A stretch of DNA of 64,000 nucleotides from an uncultured bacterium (GTDB lineage Bacteria; Pseudomonadota; Alphaproteobacteria; Rhodospirillales; Rhodospirillaceae), in contig CAISTS010000061.1 of assembly GCA_903888485.1 (NCBI GenBank), positions 60,487 through 124,486 of the forward strand. Reading direction: 5' to 3'. A program made the position numbers and the translations under genes. Positions 51,440-60,546 of this stretch are shown here, one piece after another. The notes beneath the pieces were generated by a model. It was not told where the DNA came from and searched no databases. It worked only from the letters and a program-made list of their open reading frames with translations. The first letter of the stretch is position 1. Each line of letters starts with the position of its first letter.

Positions 51440-51940
51440 ATGACCGAAGTCAAACGCGTGCGGCGCGTTGTCACAGGCCAGGACCCTGAGACGGGCAAGT
51501 CGAGGATCGTCAGCGATAGCGTGATCGATGCGACGGCGCGCGCCACGATCAGCATTGCCTCCATCTGGGGCGCCGACGAAGCGCCGCGCTTTCCCGACAC
51601 CGGCGCACAGCCGCGCGCCGAAGCTTTTTTCCCGGCGCTGGGCGGATATCGGTTCATCGTCATCAATTTTCCGCCGGGTGCGGGCATGGACGTCCCATCG
51701 GTCGATCCCGCCGCGAAACCTGGCATGCACAAAACCGACAACGTTGACCTTATGGTCGTACTGTCGGGCGAGGTGAGTCTCGAATTCGACAGCGGTGAAA
51801 CCGTGACCTTGCACGCGGGCGACACCATGATCGAGAACGGCACCAATCGCCGCTGGTTTAACGCCGGCGCCGAGACCGCATCACTGGCGATTTTTCTAGT
51901 CGGCGGCCACGAACGCGCTGGCGTCAAGCCGCCCCTATAG
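51440..51940 (+). CDS. Cupin-domain protein
   Basis: 166 residues. ATG 51440 follows GGGGGAGGAG. The cupin core has MHKTDNVDLMVVLSGEVSLE and FDSGETVTLHAGDTMIENGT, then NRRWFNAG, fitting the two conserved cupin motifs, although motif 1 has a single His and motif 2 lacks the usual His (RRW instead of HAW). Metal binding may therefore be weak. The N-terminal segment VRRVVTGQDPETGKSRIVSD is typical of this cupin subgroup. Substrate unknown. Confidence 0.85.
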   Translation: MTEVKRVRRVVTGQDPETGKSRIVSDSVIDATARATISIASIWGADEAPRFPDTGAQPRAEAFFPALGGYRFIVINFPPGAGMDVPSVDPAAKPGMHKTDNVDLMVVLSGEVSLEFDSGETVTLHAGDTMIENGTNRRWFNAGAETASLAIFLVGGHERAGVKPPL

Positions 51941-51943
51941 GCG

Positions 51944-52012
51944 TCACATCTTGGCAAGCTCGTCGAACACCGGTCCGACGGCGATACTGGGCAGGTCGAA
52001 CATCTCGAAGAC
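51944..52012 (-). pseudogene. Orphan C-terminal tail of an unidentified gene
   Basis: Minus-strand codons read VFEMFDLPSIAVGPVFDELA plus KM and a stop at 51944. It looks like a genuine protein C-terminus, but no start or upstream body exists: the frame runs straight into a receptor tail on the other strand. Too short to identify. Confidence 0.4.
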
Positions 52013-52118
52013 CCTGGGCAGCTACGATACCTCGCCATCTTGGCATCAGTCGGGCCCGAAAAACTACGGTGCGCCCCCGCCGCGCATGGTGACACTGACA
52101 CTCCGCTATAATTTCTAA
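52001..52118 (+). pseudogene. C-terminal fragment of a TonB-dependent receptor
   Basis: Codons read SKTLGSYDTSPSWHQSGPKN and YGAPPPRMVTLTLRYNF before the stop at 52116-52118. The closing aromatic strand with terminal Phe is typical of TonB-dependent receptor barrels. Everything upstream is missing. Confidence 0.6.
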
Positions 52119-52239
52119 CGCTTTAAGCGCCCTGGTTGTGTTTTTCGCCTGCCGGGGCGTCCTGTTTCACAATCGCGGTACTCCCGTCGGTGTGGCTTGG
52201 AAAAGTTCTAGGTTCTCGTTATAAAACAGTATCGGGAGA

Positions 52240-52261
52240 GGCCCGGGGTTGAGCCCGGGCC
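52240..52261. repeat. 8-bp GC hairpin in the leader of the secreted-protein operon
   Basis: GGCCCGGG and CCCGGGCC flank a 6-base loop, 25 bases before the ATG at 52286. No T-run follows. It may be a 5' mRNA stabiliser. Confidence 0.45.
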
Positions 52262-52285
52262 GCGATTATACTTGGGAGAGTTCGC

Positions 52286-53446
52286 ATGGCTTTGGCGCAT
52301 CCAAACCGCTATGGGCGCAGCACGCTGACGCGCCGGTTGGCCGCTTCGGCCTTGAGCGCCGCCGCGTTCTTCGGCCTTGCCGCGCAAACGACGGCGTCGG
52401 CCGAGACACGCGATTTTGTGGTGCGCTGGTTCATGCAGGCCGCAAATTCTTATGCGGACAACAGCGATTGCCCCGAAGGACTGAATCCGCTCCCCGAAGA
52501 GATGGTTCGCAGACAGCTCAAAGCTCTCGGCATGCCCGAAGGTCAGCGTGAGGAACTCATCGCTGGAATCAACGGGGGCTCGTCGCCTCCCGAAATCCGC
52601 GAAGCTCTCGTCTACCGCGGACGCGTCAACGGCGAGCCCGTCCACGCCTACACCTATCCGACATCGGTACCGGACTTGCCCGAACTGATACCGGAAAACA
52701 AAGGGCCGTTGGCTTACGGCTTCAATCTCGACGGCAAGGTCAAGGCGGGCGACTTCACCGATCCCGACAGCATGGAGCGGGGCGTAGATAACGCTTTTTG
52801 GCGAGCCGCCGGCTGCCTCATGAACCACCGCGGCACGCGCACCCAGCGACCGACTCATGGTGAGCAGCACTGGGACCTTCAGCGCGACAAGCAACCGGCC
52901 TGGGTTGTGCGAGTCACCGCCGACGACTTAACCAAAGATGGGCCCGTGACCGTTTTTTTTGGCCGCGCGATGGAGCGTCCATGGCGTGATGCCAATGGCG
53001 ACGTGCGTAAGTATTCCACTTTCCGCGTCGATCCAGATGTGCGCTGGCAAAACAAATTGACCGGCACGATTAAGAATGGCGTCATTAACGTGACGACCGA
53101 CCAGATGCACCTCCTCGGCGATCCTTATGTGCTGGTTGATCTGGATTTGAGCAAAGCTCACCTCCGCCTGACCATACTTCCGGACGGAAACCTTGAGGGC
53201 GTGATCGGCGGCTATCTACCCTGGCTCACGGTTTTCTATGAATACGGTAGCTCGGGCTACACGTCGGAATTCATGATCGGGGTCAACCTGCCGGCCATGT
53301 ATTACGCGTTGCGCCGGAATGCCGACGGCTATCCCGATCCGAAGACTGGGGAGAATACGCGAATTTCGACGGCCTATCGCGTCAACGGAGCGCCGGCATT
53401 TCTGCTGACCAAGGACGAGGAATCGAAGTTGAGCAGCAACAAATAG
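52286..53446 (+). CDS. Secreted protein of unknown family, first gene of DUF1592/DUF1552 cluster
   Basis: 386 residues with a signal peptide (LAASALSAAAFFGLAAQTTA, cleavage near ASAET). The mature part contains FVVRWFMQAANSYADNSDCP, two Cys (NSDCPEG, AGCLMNH), a long strand-rich centre (GPVTVFFGRAMERPW; VINVTTDQMHLLGDPYVLVD) and LEGVIGGYLPWLTVFYEYGS. GGGAGAG precedes the ATG. It heads a set of exported genes reaching 57929. Its constant company with DUF1592/DUF1552 types suggests one pathway, but I do not recognise a domain. Confidence 0.75.
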   Translation: MALAHPNRYGRSTLTRRLAASALSAAAFFGLAAQTTASAETRDFVVRWFMQAANSYADNSDCPEGLNPLPEEMVRRQLKALGMPEGQREELIAGINGGSSPPEIREALVYRGRVNGEPVHAYTYPTSVPDLPELIPENKGPLAYGFNLDGKVKAGDFTDPDSMERGVDNAFWRAAGCLMNHRGTRTQRPTHGEQHWDLQRDKQPAWVVRVTADDLTKDGPVTVFFGRAMERPWRDANGDVRKYSTFRVDPDVRWQNKLTGTIKNGVINVTTDQMHLLGDPYVLVDLDLSKAHLRLTILPDGNLEGVIGGYLPWLTVFYEYGSSGYTSEFMIGVNLPAMYYALRRNADGYPDPKTGENTRISTAYRVNGAPAFLLTKDEESKLSSNK

Positions 53447-53496
53447 AATTGTCCCGCTTTAGTGAGGGGCAGGATGCGATAAACGCTGGAAAGAAC

Positions 53497-55173
53497 ATGA
53501 AAATGAAAAACAAGAGCACGTGGTTTAGCAGAAAGACACTTTCGATCGCTGCGACAGTCATGGCGTGCGGCGCGCTGAGCACCGGAGCTATGGGCGCCGG
53601 CGCCGGTCTTTCCAGCTCTGAAGTAGACGCGCCGACGCTGCGTCGCCTGACCGCGCAACAGTATCAGCGCATGATCGCCGACCTGTTCGGCCCGGACGTG
53701 AAGATCGCTGGCCGTTTCGAGCCCGTACAACGCCAGGGCGGCCTTCTGGAAGTAGGCACCAGTACCGTCGGTCTCACTTCTTCGGGTCTAGAACAGTACG
53801 ATGCCATCGCGCGCGGCGTCGCCGCCGAAGCATTGGATGCCGAACACCGCAATGTATTGATGCCTTGCAAGCCGGCGGCCGAAAACGCGCCGGATCAGGC
53901 CTGCGCCCAGCAGTTCTTCAACTTCGTCGGTCCCCACCTCTATCGCAGGCCGCTGACCACAGAAGAACTGTCGGTCCAGGTGGATCTCGCCACCGACGCT
54001 GCCAAGAACCTGAAAAGTTTTTACAGAGGCCTGGAACTCAGCTTGGCCTCAATGCTTGTTCAGCCGCAATTCATATATCGTCAGGAAAGGGTCGTGCCGG
54101 TGAAGGGCACGCCTGGCCGATTTGAACTGGATGCCTATTCCAAGGCTTCACGGCTTAGCTTCTTTTTCTGGGACGCGGCGCCCGACGAGCAACTGCTGGC
54201 GGCCGCCAAGACCGGCAAGCTCGATAGTGCGAAGGGTATAGCGCAGGAAGTCGATCGGCTCCTCGCGTCGCCGCGCCTCGAAGACGGCATGCGTGCCTTC
54301 TTTTCCGACATGCTGGGCTTCTCAGAATTTGACACGCTGGCAAAGGACGCCGCGTTGTATCCAAATTACACGCGTCAAGTTGCCGAAGACGCGCGCGAGC
54401 AGACCTACCGCACCATCGTCAATCACCTGATCAACGAAAAGGGCGATTACCGCGGCCTGTTTACCACGCGCAAAACCTTCCTGACGCCGATTCTCGGGTC
54501 AATGTACCAAGTGCCCATCGCGCATAAGTCGCCCAATGGCTACCCGGAGACCGCCTGGGCCGCCCATGAATATCCTGAAGGTGACCCGCGCGTGGGAATC
54601 TTGACGCAGATGAGCTTTGTCTCACTGCATTCGCATCCTGGCCGCACTTCGCCGACGCTGCGCGGCAAGGCCTTGCGCGAAATGATCATGTGCCAGCGTG
54701 TGCCCGATCCGCCGGGCGCCGTGGAATTCACGGTCGTACAGGACACGTCCAACCCGCTCTATAAAACCGCGCGCGACCGCTTGAACGCGCATGCCACCGA
54801 GGCGATGTGCACCGGGTGCCACAAGATTACCGACCCGATGGGGCTGGCACTGGAAAACTTTGATTCGGACGGCGCTTTCCGCACCACCGAAAACGGCGTG
54901 ACGCTCGATACCAGCGGCACACTCGACCGCGCCTCATTCGTTGACGCGCCGAGCCTTGGAAAAGCTGTGCACGACAACCCGGCCATTACGATGTGCCTCG
55001 TCAACCGCCTCACCTCCTACTCGCTGGGCCGCGGCCCAGCTAAGAGCGAGGCGGCTTGGGTCAAAAGCCTGAACGAAGCATTCGCGACGCAGGGCTACCG
55101 GGTACCCGATCTGATGCGGACTATCGCAACAAGCCCCGAATTTTACCAAGTTTCCGTCTCTCAACCCGAATAA
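53497..55173 (+). CDS. DUF1592/DUF1588/DUF1585-type exported protein
   Basis: About 558 residues from ATG 53497, with a signal peptide (SIAATVMACGALSTGAMGAG). In order: a DUF1587-like start (LRRLTAQQYQRMIADLFG), DUF1595-like HLYRRPLTTEELSVQVDLAT, DUF1592 YSKASRLSFFFWDAAPDEQL, DUF1588 RVGILTQMSFVSLHSHPGRT with SPTLRGKALREMIMCQRVPD, the heme-like CTGCHKITDPMGLALENFDS (CTGCH near 438) and DUF1585 RTIATSPEFY. This chain is common in Planctomycetes and myxobacteria. The CxxCH may bind heme c. Biochemical role unknown. Confidence 0.88.
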   Translation: MKMKNKSTWFSRKTLSIAATVMACGALSTGAMGAGAGLSSSEVDAPTLRRLTAQQYQRMIADLFGPDVKIAGRFEPVQRQGGLLEVGTSTVGLTSSGLEQYDAIARGVAAEALDAEHRNVLMPCKPAAENAPDQACAQQFFNFVGPHLYRRPLTTEELSVQVDLATDAAKNLKSFYRGLELSLASMLVQPQFIYRQERVVPVKGTPGRFELDAYSKASRLSFFFWDAAPDEQLLAAAKTGKLDSAKGIAQEVDRLLASPRLEDGMRAFFSDMLGFSEFDTLAKDAALYPNYTRQVAEDAREQTYRTIVNHLINEKGDYRGLFTTRKTFLTPILGSMYQVPIAHKSPNGYPETAWAAHEYPEGDPRVGILTQMSFVSLHSHPGRTSPTLRGKALREMIMCQRVPDPPGAVEFTVVQDTSNPLYKTARDRLNAHATEAMCTGCHKITDPMGLALENFDSDGAFRTTENGVTLDTSGTLDRASFVDAPSLGKAVHDNPAITMCLVNRLTSYSLGRGPAKSEAAWVKSLNEAFATQGYRVPDLMRTIATSPEFYQVSVSQPE

Positions 55174-55209
55174 GCGTTAAGCCCCAGGCTGGTCTCTTAG
55201 GAGAATAAT

Positions 55210-56532
55210 ATGACCTACTCTCTGAATCGTCGCAGCATCTTGCGTGGTATGATGGGCGGCACGGCCGTCGCAGTCGGGCTGCCGCTGCTCGATATCTTCC
55301 TCGACTCCAATGGCGAAGCGCTGGCTGACGGCGGTCCGCTTCCCAAGTGTTTCGTGTCATGGTTTCAGGGTCTCGGCTACGCCCCCGGCCACTGGGAGCC
55401 AAAGACGGTCGGCCCCAACTACGACTTCGGCGTCCATCTGCGCGCGCTCACGCCCCTGAAGAGCAAAATCAACATCTTCTCGGGCATGAAAATCTATATG
55501 GACTCCTTTCCGGCCAATGCGCACTCGAGCGGCCCGCAGGGCATCCTCCAAGGGGGCCTCGCCGACCCGTCGCTGCCCAGCCTGGATCAAATCATCGCCG
55601 ACGCCGTCGGCACTCGTACCCGCTTCCGCTCGATGGAAGTTGCGTGCGATGGGAGTACCGAGGCCTATAGCCGCCGCAGCGCCACGGCCATCAACGCTCC
55701 CGAGAATGATCCGGCGAAACTTTACGCCCGCATCTTTGGTCCGGACTTCAAGGACCCGAATGCCGCCGACTTCACGCCGGACCCGGTAGTGATGGCGCGC
55801 AAGAGCGTCCTTTCGACCATCAGGGACAAACGCGAGAAGCTCGTGAAACACATTGGCGCAGCCGACAAGGCCCGCATGGACGAGCACTTCACGGCGCTGC
55901 GTGCCCTCGAAAACCGCCTGGCGATCGAACTCGAAAAGCCGGCGCCGCTCGAAGCGTGTGCCATCCCGCAAGCGGTCGAAACCCCGGTCAAAGGGCGCCT
56001 CATCACTGAAGCACGTACGTGCAATCAGCTGATGGCGGCCCTGTTCGCTCACGCCATGGCTTGCGGCCAAACTCACGTGGGACATCTCAGCTTCGGAGGC
56101 TCGCTGTCCAATCTGCGCCGCGCCGGCAGCCAGCAGACTTTCCACATGTTCTCGCACGAGGAACAGATCGATCCCGCGCTTGGCTATCAGAAAGAATTCG
56201 AGTGGTTCAGCAACCAGGCGACCGAGGCGTTGCTCGATTTCGCCCGCGCGTTCGAATCGTACAAGGAAGGCAAGGGCAACCTACTCGACCGCTCGCTGAT
56301 CATGTATTCGACCGATAGCGGCTACGCCAAGACGCACTCCCTCGAGAACCTGCCGATGATGACCATCGGATCAGCCGGCGGCGCGCTCAAAACGGGGATC
56401 CACGTGCAAGCCAAGGGCGATACCGTCACGCGCGTCGGGCTCACCGTGCAGCAGGCTATGGGCGTTTCCGTGGGCGATTGGGGCACGCAGTCGAACAACA
56501 CCTCGAAGACGATTACCGAGATCGTTGCCTAG
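55210..56532 (+). CDS. DUF1552 exported protein
   Basis: 440 residues. It begins MTYSLNRRSILRGMMGGTAV, a Tat-type signal. Typical landmarks are FVSWFQGLGYAPGHWEPKTV, LTPLKSKINIFSGMKIY, NAHSSGPQGILQGG, SLDQIIADAVGTRTRFRSME and LLDRSLIMYSTDSGYAKTHS. DUF1552 usually follows a DUF1592-type gene, as here (36 bases apart). The fold is related to DUF1501, so the window holds two related exported pairs. Function unknown. Confidence 0.9.
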   Translation: MTYSLNRRSILRGMMGGTAVAVGLPLLDIFLDSNGEALADGGPLPKCFVSWFQGLGYAPGHWEPKTVGPNYDFGVHLRALTPLKSKINIFSGMKIYMDSFPANAHSSGPQGILQGGLADPSLPSLDQIIADAVGTRTRFRSMEVACDGSTEAYSRRSATAINAPENDPAKLYARIFGPDFKDPNAADFTPDPVVMARKSVLSTIRDKREKLVKHIGAADKARMDEHFTALRALENRLAIELEKPAPLEACAIPQAVETPVKGRLITEARTCNQLMAALFAHAMACGQTHVGHLSFGGSLSNLRRAGSQQTFHMFSHEEQIDPALGYQKEFEWFSNQATEALLDFARAFESYKEGKGNLLDRSLIMYSTDSGYAKTHSLENLPMMTIGSAGGALKTGIHVQAKGDTVTRVGLTVQQAMGVSVGDWGTQSNNTSKTITEIVA

Positions 56533-56564
56533 CGGCATCGCTACGGAAAAACAGGAGAGCCAAG

Positions 56565-57929
56565 ATGTTGAGCAACGGTCAGAGGCTAGCGGTGGGTATG
56601 GCCATGGCGGCGGTAGCGGTCACCGGCAGTGTCGGTGCCGCGAGCAATGGCGTACAGGACTGGGCAACAATAACGACACCGCCAGGCATTACCCTCCAGC
56701 AGCCGCCGGGTGGCGGCCGCGGCGAGGATCGCAACCCGGAGCTCAAAGGCGAAAAGAGAACGCCCGGCTTCCTGGCTGGCGCTAGCGGACGGCGTAACCC
56801 CGCCGCCGGTTTCATGTACGCCAATGCCGAAGGCATGACGGTCTATACCTACGCCAAGGATACGACGCCGGGTAAGTCGTCCTGCGTTGGAGAATGCGCA
56901 AAGGCTTGGCCGCCGGTGGTCGTGCCGGCCCGTGCGAAAGCCATCGGAGATTGGTCGATCATCGCGCGCGAAGACGGCATCAAGCAGTGGGCCTTCCAAG
57001 GCAAGCCGCTTTATAGCTTCGCTCAGGAAACCGAAATTGGAGCATCCAAGGGCAACGGCGCCGATGGTGGCGCCTGGAAAGCGGTCAAGCTCAACCCGGA
57101 TGGTTTCGTCAAGAATCGCCCCTACGGTATCGGCATCGCCGACGCTCGGACCACCAGCGGGTACGCCTTGGTCAATCACCTCGGCTCTGTCGCCTATGCC
57201 TACAACGGGAACGGGGCTGAGCCCAAAACTGAGTGCGCCACATCCGTATGTTCGACGCGCTGGGAGCCGCTCCAGGCGCCCAAGCTGGCGCAGCCCATCG
57301 GGGACTTCACCCTGGTGAGCCGCCCCGACGGCGTGCGCCAGTGGGCCTATAAGGGCAAAGCCCTCTTTACCTTCAGCGGCGATCTGATGCCCGGCGATGT
57401 TTTTGGCACAGCCTTCAGCAAGGACTTTGAGCCGGCCGTCATTGCCCGGAACTTCACCCCGTCCGCGGCGTCCATTTCGTTCGATCCGGCGCGCGGCCCG
57501 ATTGTCACCACCAAAGACGGCTTTACCCTCTACAGACTCGACACGAGTTTCCATACGCCTGACGGACACGGATTGCCGGGGTCTCAACCGGGCAGCCCCA
57601 AGGTCGGTTTTGCCATGGGGACTGCGGCCTGCGACGCGAATTGCTTGAAAACGTGGAAGCCTTTCTTGGCCGGCCCCAACGACGTTCCGTCGGCCCACTG
57701 GTCGATCATGGTGCGCGAAGACGGCAGGCGTCAGTGGGCGTACAAGGGTTTCGCGCTCTATCGCTATCCTGGGGACAAGAATCCGGGCGAACGTTCGGGC
57801 AGCGACATATACGAAATCCTGACCTCGGATAGTCCTGCGAAAGACGTCTACAAGGAGAGCAAGTTCGGTCAGCTGACTATTCGCGGCTCGGACTCGGCTG
57901 CCAATTTCTGGTCTTTCGTCGAGAAATAG
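56565..57929 (+). CDS. Lipoprotein_15 repeat protein, exported
   Basis: About 454 residues from ATG 56565 (AGGAGAG upstream), with a signal peptide ending SVGAAS. Three copies of the secreted repeat PF03640 are visible: GMTVYTYAKDTTPGKSSCVG with ECAKAWPPV and DGIKQWAFQGKPLYSF; a middle copy with VCSTRWEPL and DGVRQWAYKGKALFTF; and a third with GFTLYRLD, CDANCLKTWKPF and DGRRQWAYKGFALYRY. Paired Cys in each copy suggest disulphides. The family is linked to redox and surface proteins, but its role is unknown. It is in line with DUF1552, 32 bases downstream. Confidence 0.85.
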   Translation: MLSNGQRLAVGMAMAAVAVTGSVGAASNGVQDWATITTPPGITLQQPPGGGRGEDRNPELKGEKRTPGFLAGASGRRNPAAGFMYANAEGMTVYTYAKDTTPGKSSCVGECAKAWPPVVVPARAKAIGDWSIIAREDGIKQWAFQGKPLYSFAQETEIGASKGNGADGGAWKAVKLNPDGFVKNRPYGIGIADARTTSGYALVNHLGSVAYAYNGNGAEPKTECATSVCSTRWEPLQAPKLAQPIGDFTLVSRPDGVRQWAYKGKALFTFSGDLMPGDVFGTAFSKDFEPAVIARNFTPSAASISFDPARGPIVTTKDGFTLYRLDTSFHTPDGHGLPGSQPGSPKVGFAMGTAACDANCLKTWKPFLAGPNDVPSAHWSIMVREDGRRQWAYKGFALYRYPGDKNPGERSGSDIYEILTSDSPAKDVYKESKFGQLTIRGSDSAANFWSFVEK

Positions 57930-58090
57930 CCAATAAACGCCCGATGGGTCCGGTCGACGCCGCGACCGGTGGCCCATCCGGTGGATTTAGTCGCCTTGGG
58001 GTAAGGCCCAAACAGGGCAAAGTGGCACCCTGACTGTTCCAACGCGCCATGAACATGCATTACGCAACGATCGGGAGGGCTATATCCACA

Positions 58091-60367
58091 ATGACTAGCC
58101 GTTTTATGCGAGCACTTCTCATTTCGACAAGTTTCGTGGCCGTTAATTTCGCGGCAGCGAACTGTTACGCCGCGGCCGCCGCCGGAATACCGGTGGCAGA
58201 GGACGGCATTGGCGGTGTGGTCACCAGCAGCAAGGGGCCTGAGGCCGGCGTATGGGTAATCGCCCAGACATCCGACTTGGCCGCGAAAATGCTTAAGATC
58301 GTCGTTACGGATGACCAGGGCCGTTTCTTTCTCCCGGATCTTCCAAAGGCCAACTATGAACTTTTTGTTCGAGGCTATGGTTTGGTCGATTCCAAGCCGG
58401 TAGCCGCCGCGCGCGGCAAGAATGACATCAAGCTGACCGCAGTTGTGGCGCCCGACGCCAAGACGGCGGCGCAGATCTATCCGCCGAACTATTGGTATTC
58501 GCTGATCAAGTTTCCTGACGCGAGCGAGTTTCCTGGTACCGGACCCAAGGGAAACGGCATTGCGCCGCGCATGAAAACGCAGCAGAACTGGATGGATCAA
58601 GCCAGCAATTCCTGCCAAGTCTGTCACCAGCTTGGACATGCTGCGACCCGTAATCTGGAAAATAACACGGTTGAGGGTTGGGCCGAGCGCATCAATAAAG
58701 CGCGCGGCAATGAGGACCAGGCTCTGCGGGATCACGGGCCTGCCTATTCCAATCAGATGAACAACCTCATGACGGGGTTTGGCCGTCAGCGCGGATTGTC
58801 CATGTGGGCCGACTGGACGCAACGCATCGCGGCCGGCGAACTGCCTAAAGAAGCCCCGCCGCGCCCCCAAGGCATCGAACGCAACGTCGTTCTGACATCG
58901 TGGGATTGGGCCAACGGCCGCTATGTCCACGACATTTCGATGACCGATCGCCACGATCCGACAGTGAACGCGAATGGCCCTGTTTTCGGCGTTGTCCTGT
59001 GGTGGGGCTTCCTTGAGGTGCTTAATGCCAAGACAGGGGCGACGACCGAGTACGGCTACAAGGTTACGCCCAACAAGGGCGCCGAAACATTGCCGGCCGA
59101 AGTTCTTCCCGATGACCGTCCTCACAACCCGATGGTAGACAAGAACGGAACGGTTTGGCTGACCGACATCGGTAAACCACCCGCGGATATGAAGGCGGGC
59201 GAGTCGTACCCACCCAAGCTCGCTTTCTGCACCGACCCGAGCAACAAGTACGCCAAGTACTACCCGCAACCGGGCGCCGCGAAGAACATGGCGGTGAATT
59301 TCGACCCCAAGGGCAACAAGTATTCTGGGGTCCCCATGTGCAACCACATCCATCATTTGCAGTTCAATGTGAATCGCAAGGACCTGTACTTCTCGGGTGG
59401 CGATAATAAGGTTGTAAGTTGGCTCGATATCGACGAGTGGGCGAAGACCAAGGATTCGGCGAAGGCTGTCGGTTGGTGTCCGATGGTCGTCGACAGCAAC
59501 TCGACCGAACCTACCAAGCGGCCCAGCCCAAGCGACGTAACCATCACACCTGACCGTACGGCGTGGAACAACCCGGCTGAACAAAGGTCGACCGGCGAAG
59601 AAAGCTCGGAAGAAGTCGGCCCGAAGATGGCTTTCGACCCCAAGAAAGACACGCGCGTGCAGGGCTTCCTTTATGGCATCGATGCCGACGTCTCCGACGG
59701 CAGCATGTGGGCGGCCAAGACTGCTCCGTTCCCCACCCAGCTTGTGCGTTTCAATCCCGGTTCAAATCCGCCGGAAACCTGCAAGACAGAAATGTACGAG
59801 CCGCCGCTCCTGCCCGATGGCCAGAGCTATATGACGTTTGGGCAACGCGGCGTCAGCGCGGATTCCAAGGGTGTTGCTTGGGGCTTCACCGGCAACGGAC
59901 AGTTGAGCCGCTTCGAGCGCGCCAAGTGCAAGGTTGTCGCTGGACCTGCTGTGGCGAACGGCCAACATTGTCCCGAAGGCTGGTCGGTATATGACGCCCC
60001 GGGCCCCAAGATTGCTGGCACCAAGACGGGCACTGCCGACTTCCACTATCTCGGCTGGGTCGACGTGCACGACACTCTTGGTATGGGCAAGGACACGGTG
60101 ATCACAGCCGGTTCCAACTCGGACTCGCTGCTGGCCTTCGACGACAAAGCCAAGAAATACTCGGTCATCCGCGTTCCGTATCCGTTGGGTTTCCGCACGC
60201 GCGGTCTCGATGGCCGTATCGACGATCCGAAAGCCGGATGGAAGGGCAAGGGCGCCTGGGGGACCTATTCGTCGGGCCCAGTCTGGCACATGGAAGGTGG
60301 CGAAGATGGCGCTTCGGGACCGTTCCTCGTGAAGTTCCAGGTGCGTCCGGGGCCGCTCGCCAACTAA
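58091..60367 (+). CDS. Exported mono-heme protein with carboxypeptidase-regulatory-like domain and propeller-like body
   Basis: About 758 residues from ATG 58091 (GGGAGG upstream); ATG 58049 would add 14 residues. The signal peptide ends near NCYAAA. A CarboxypepD_reg-like domain lies about 36-120 (GIGGVVTSSKGPEAGVWVIA, VTDDQGRFFLPDLPKANYEL). A heme-c motif CQVCH lies near 175. The rest has blade-like segments (DRPHNPMVDKNGTVWLTDIG, MCNHIHHLQFNVNRKDLYFS, KDTRVQGFLYGIDADVSDGS, YSVIRVPYPLGFRTRGLDGR) resembling virginiamycin-lyase-type propellers. It is probably a periplasmic dehydrogenase-like or substrate-binding redox protein. A strong terminator follows. Confidence 0.78.
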   Translation: MTSRFMRALLISTSFVAVNFAAANCYAAAAAGIPVAEDGIGGVVTSSKGPEAGVWVIAQTSDLAAKMLKIVVTDDQGRFFLPDLPKANYELFVRGYGLVDSKPVAAARGKNDIKLTAVVAPDAKTAAQIYPPNYWYSLIKFPDASEFPGTGPKGNGIAPRMKTQQNWMDQASNSCQVCHQLGHAATRNLENNTVEGWAERINKARGNEDQALRDHGPAYSNQMNNLMTGFGRQRGLSMWADWTQRIAAGELPKEAPPRPQGIERNVVLTSWDWANGRYVHDISMTDRHDPTVNANGPVFGVVLWWGFLEVLNAKTGATTEYGYKVTPNKGAETLPAEVLPDDRPHNPMVDKNGTVWLTDIGKPPADMKAGESYPPKLAFCTDPSNKYAKYYPQPGAAKNMAVNFDPKGNKYSGVPMCNHIHHLQFNVNRKDLYFSGGDNKVVSWLDIDEWAKTKDSAKAVGWCPMVVDSNSTEPTKRPSPSDVTITPDRTAWNNPAEQRSTGEESSEEVGPKMAFDPKKDTRVQGFLYGIDADVSDGSMWAAKTAPFPTQLVRFNPGSNPPETCKTEMYEPPLLPDGQSYMTFGQRGVSADSKGVAWGFTGNGQLSRFERAKCKVVAGPAVANGQHCPEGWSVYDAPGPKIAGTKTGTADFHYLGWVDVHDTLGMGKDTVITAGSNSDSLLAFDDKAKKYSVIRVPYPLGFRTRGLDGRIDDPKAGWKGKGAWGTYSSGPVWHMEGGEDGASGPFLVKFQVRPGPLAN

Positions 60368-60396
60368 TACGCCACGGACTTTTACGACGCCGATCA

Positions 60397-60427
60397 GACG
60401 CCGCGTCCCTGCATGGGACGCGGCGTC
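60397..60427 (+). terminator. Strong hairpin terminator
   Basis: GACGCCGCGTCCC and its exact complement form a 13-bp stem with a 5-base loop, followed by ATTCGTTTTA. It ends the secreted redox gene set. Confidence 0.85.
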
Positions 60428-60546
60428 ATTCGTTTTACAACGAAGTGGTTCTCCTTGGAAAAACCTGTCCCTTCCGTAACCGGCCGACCTTGACCGCCTT
60501 GCAAGTTCCGTAACTCTCGTCATTACGGATTCAGTAGTGACGTAAG

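Noticed and set aside
57869..59584. 571-codon minus-strand frame opposite the heme/propeller protein
   Set aside because: Arg/Gly/His-rich composition without domains; the plus strand has signal peptide, CQVCH and blade motifs.
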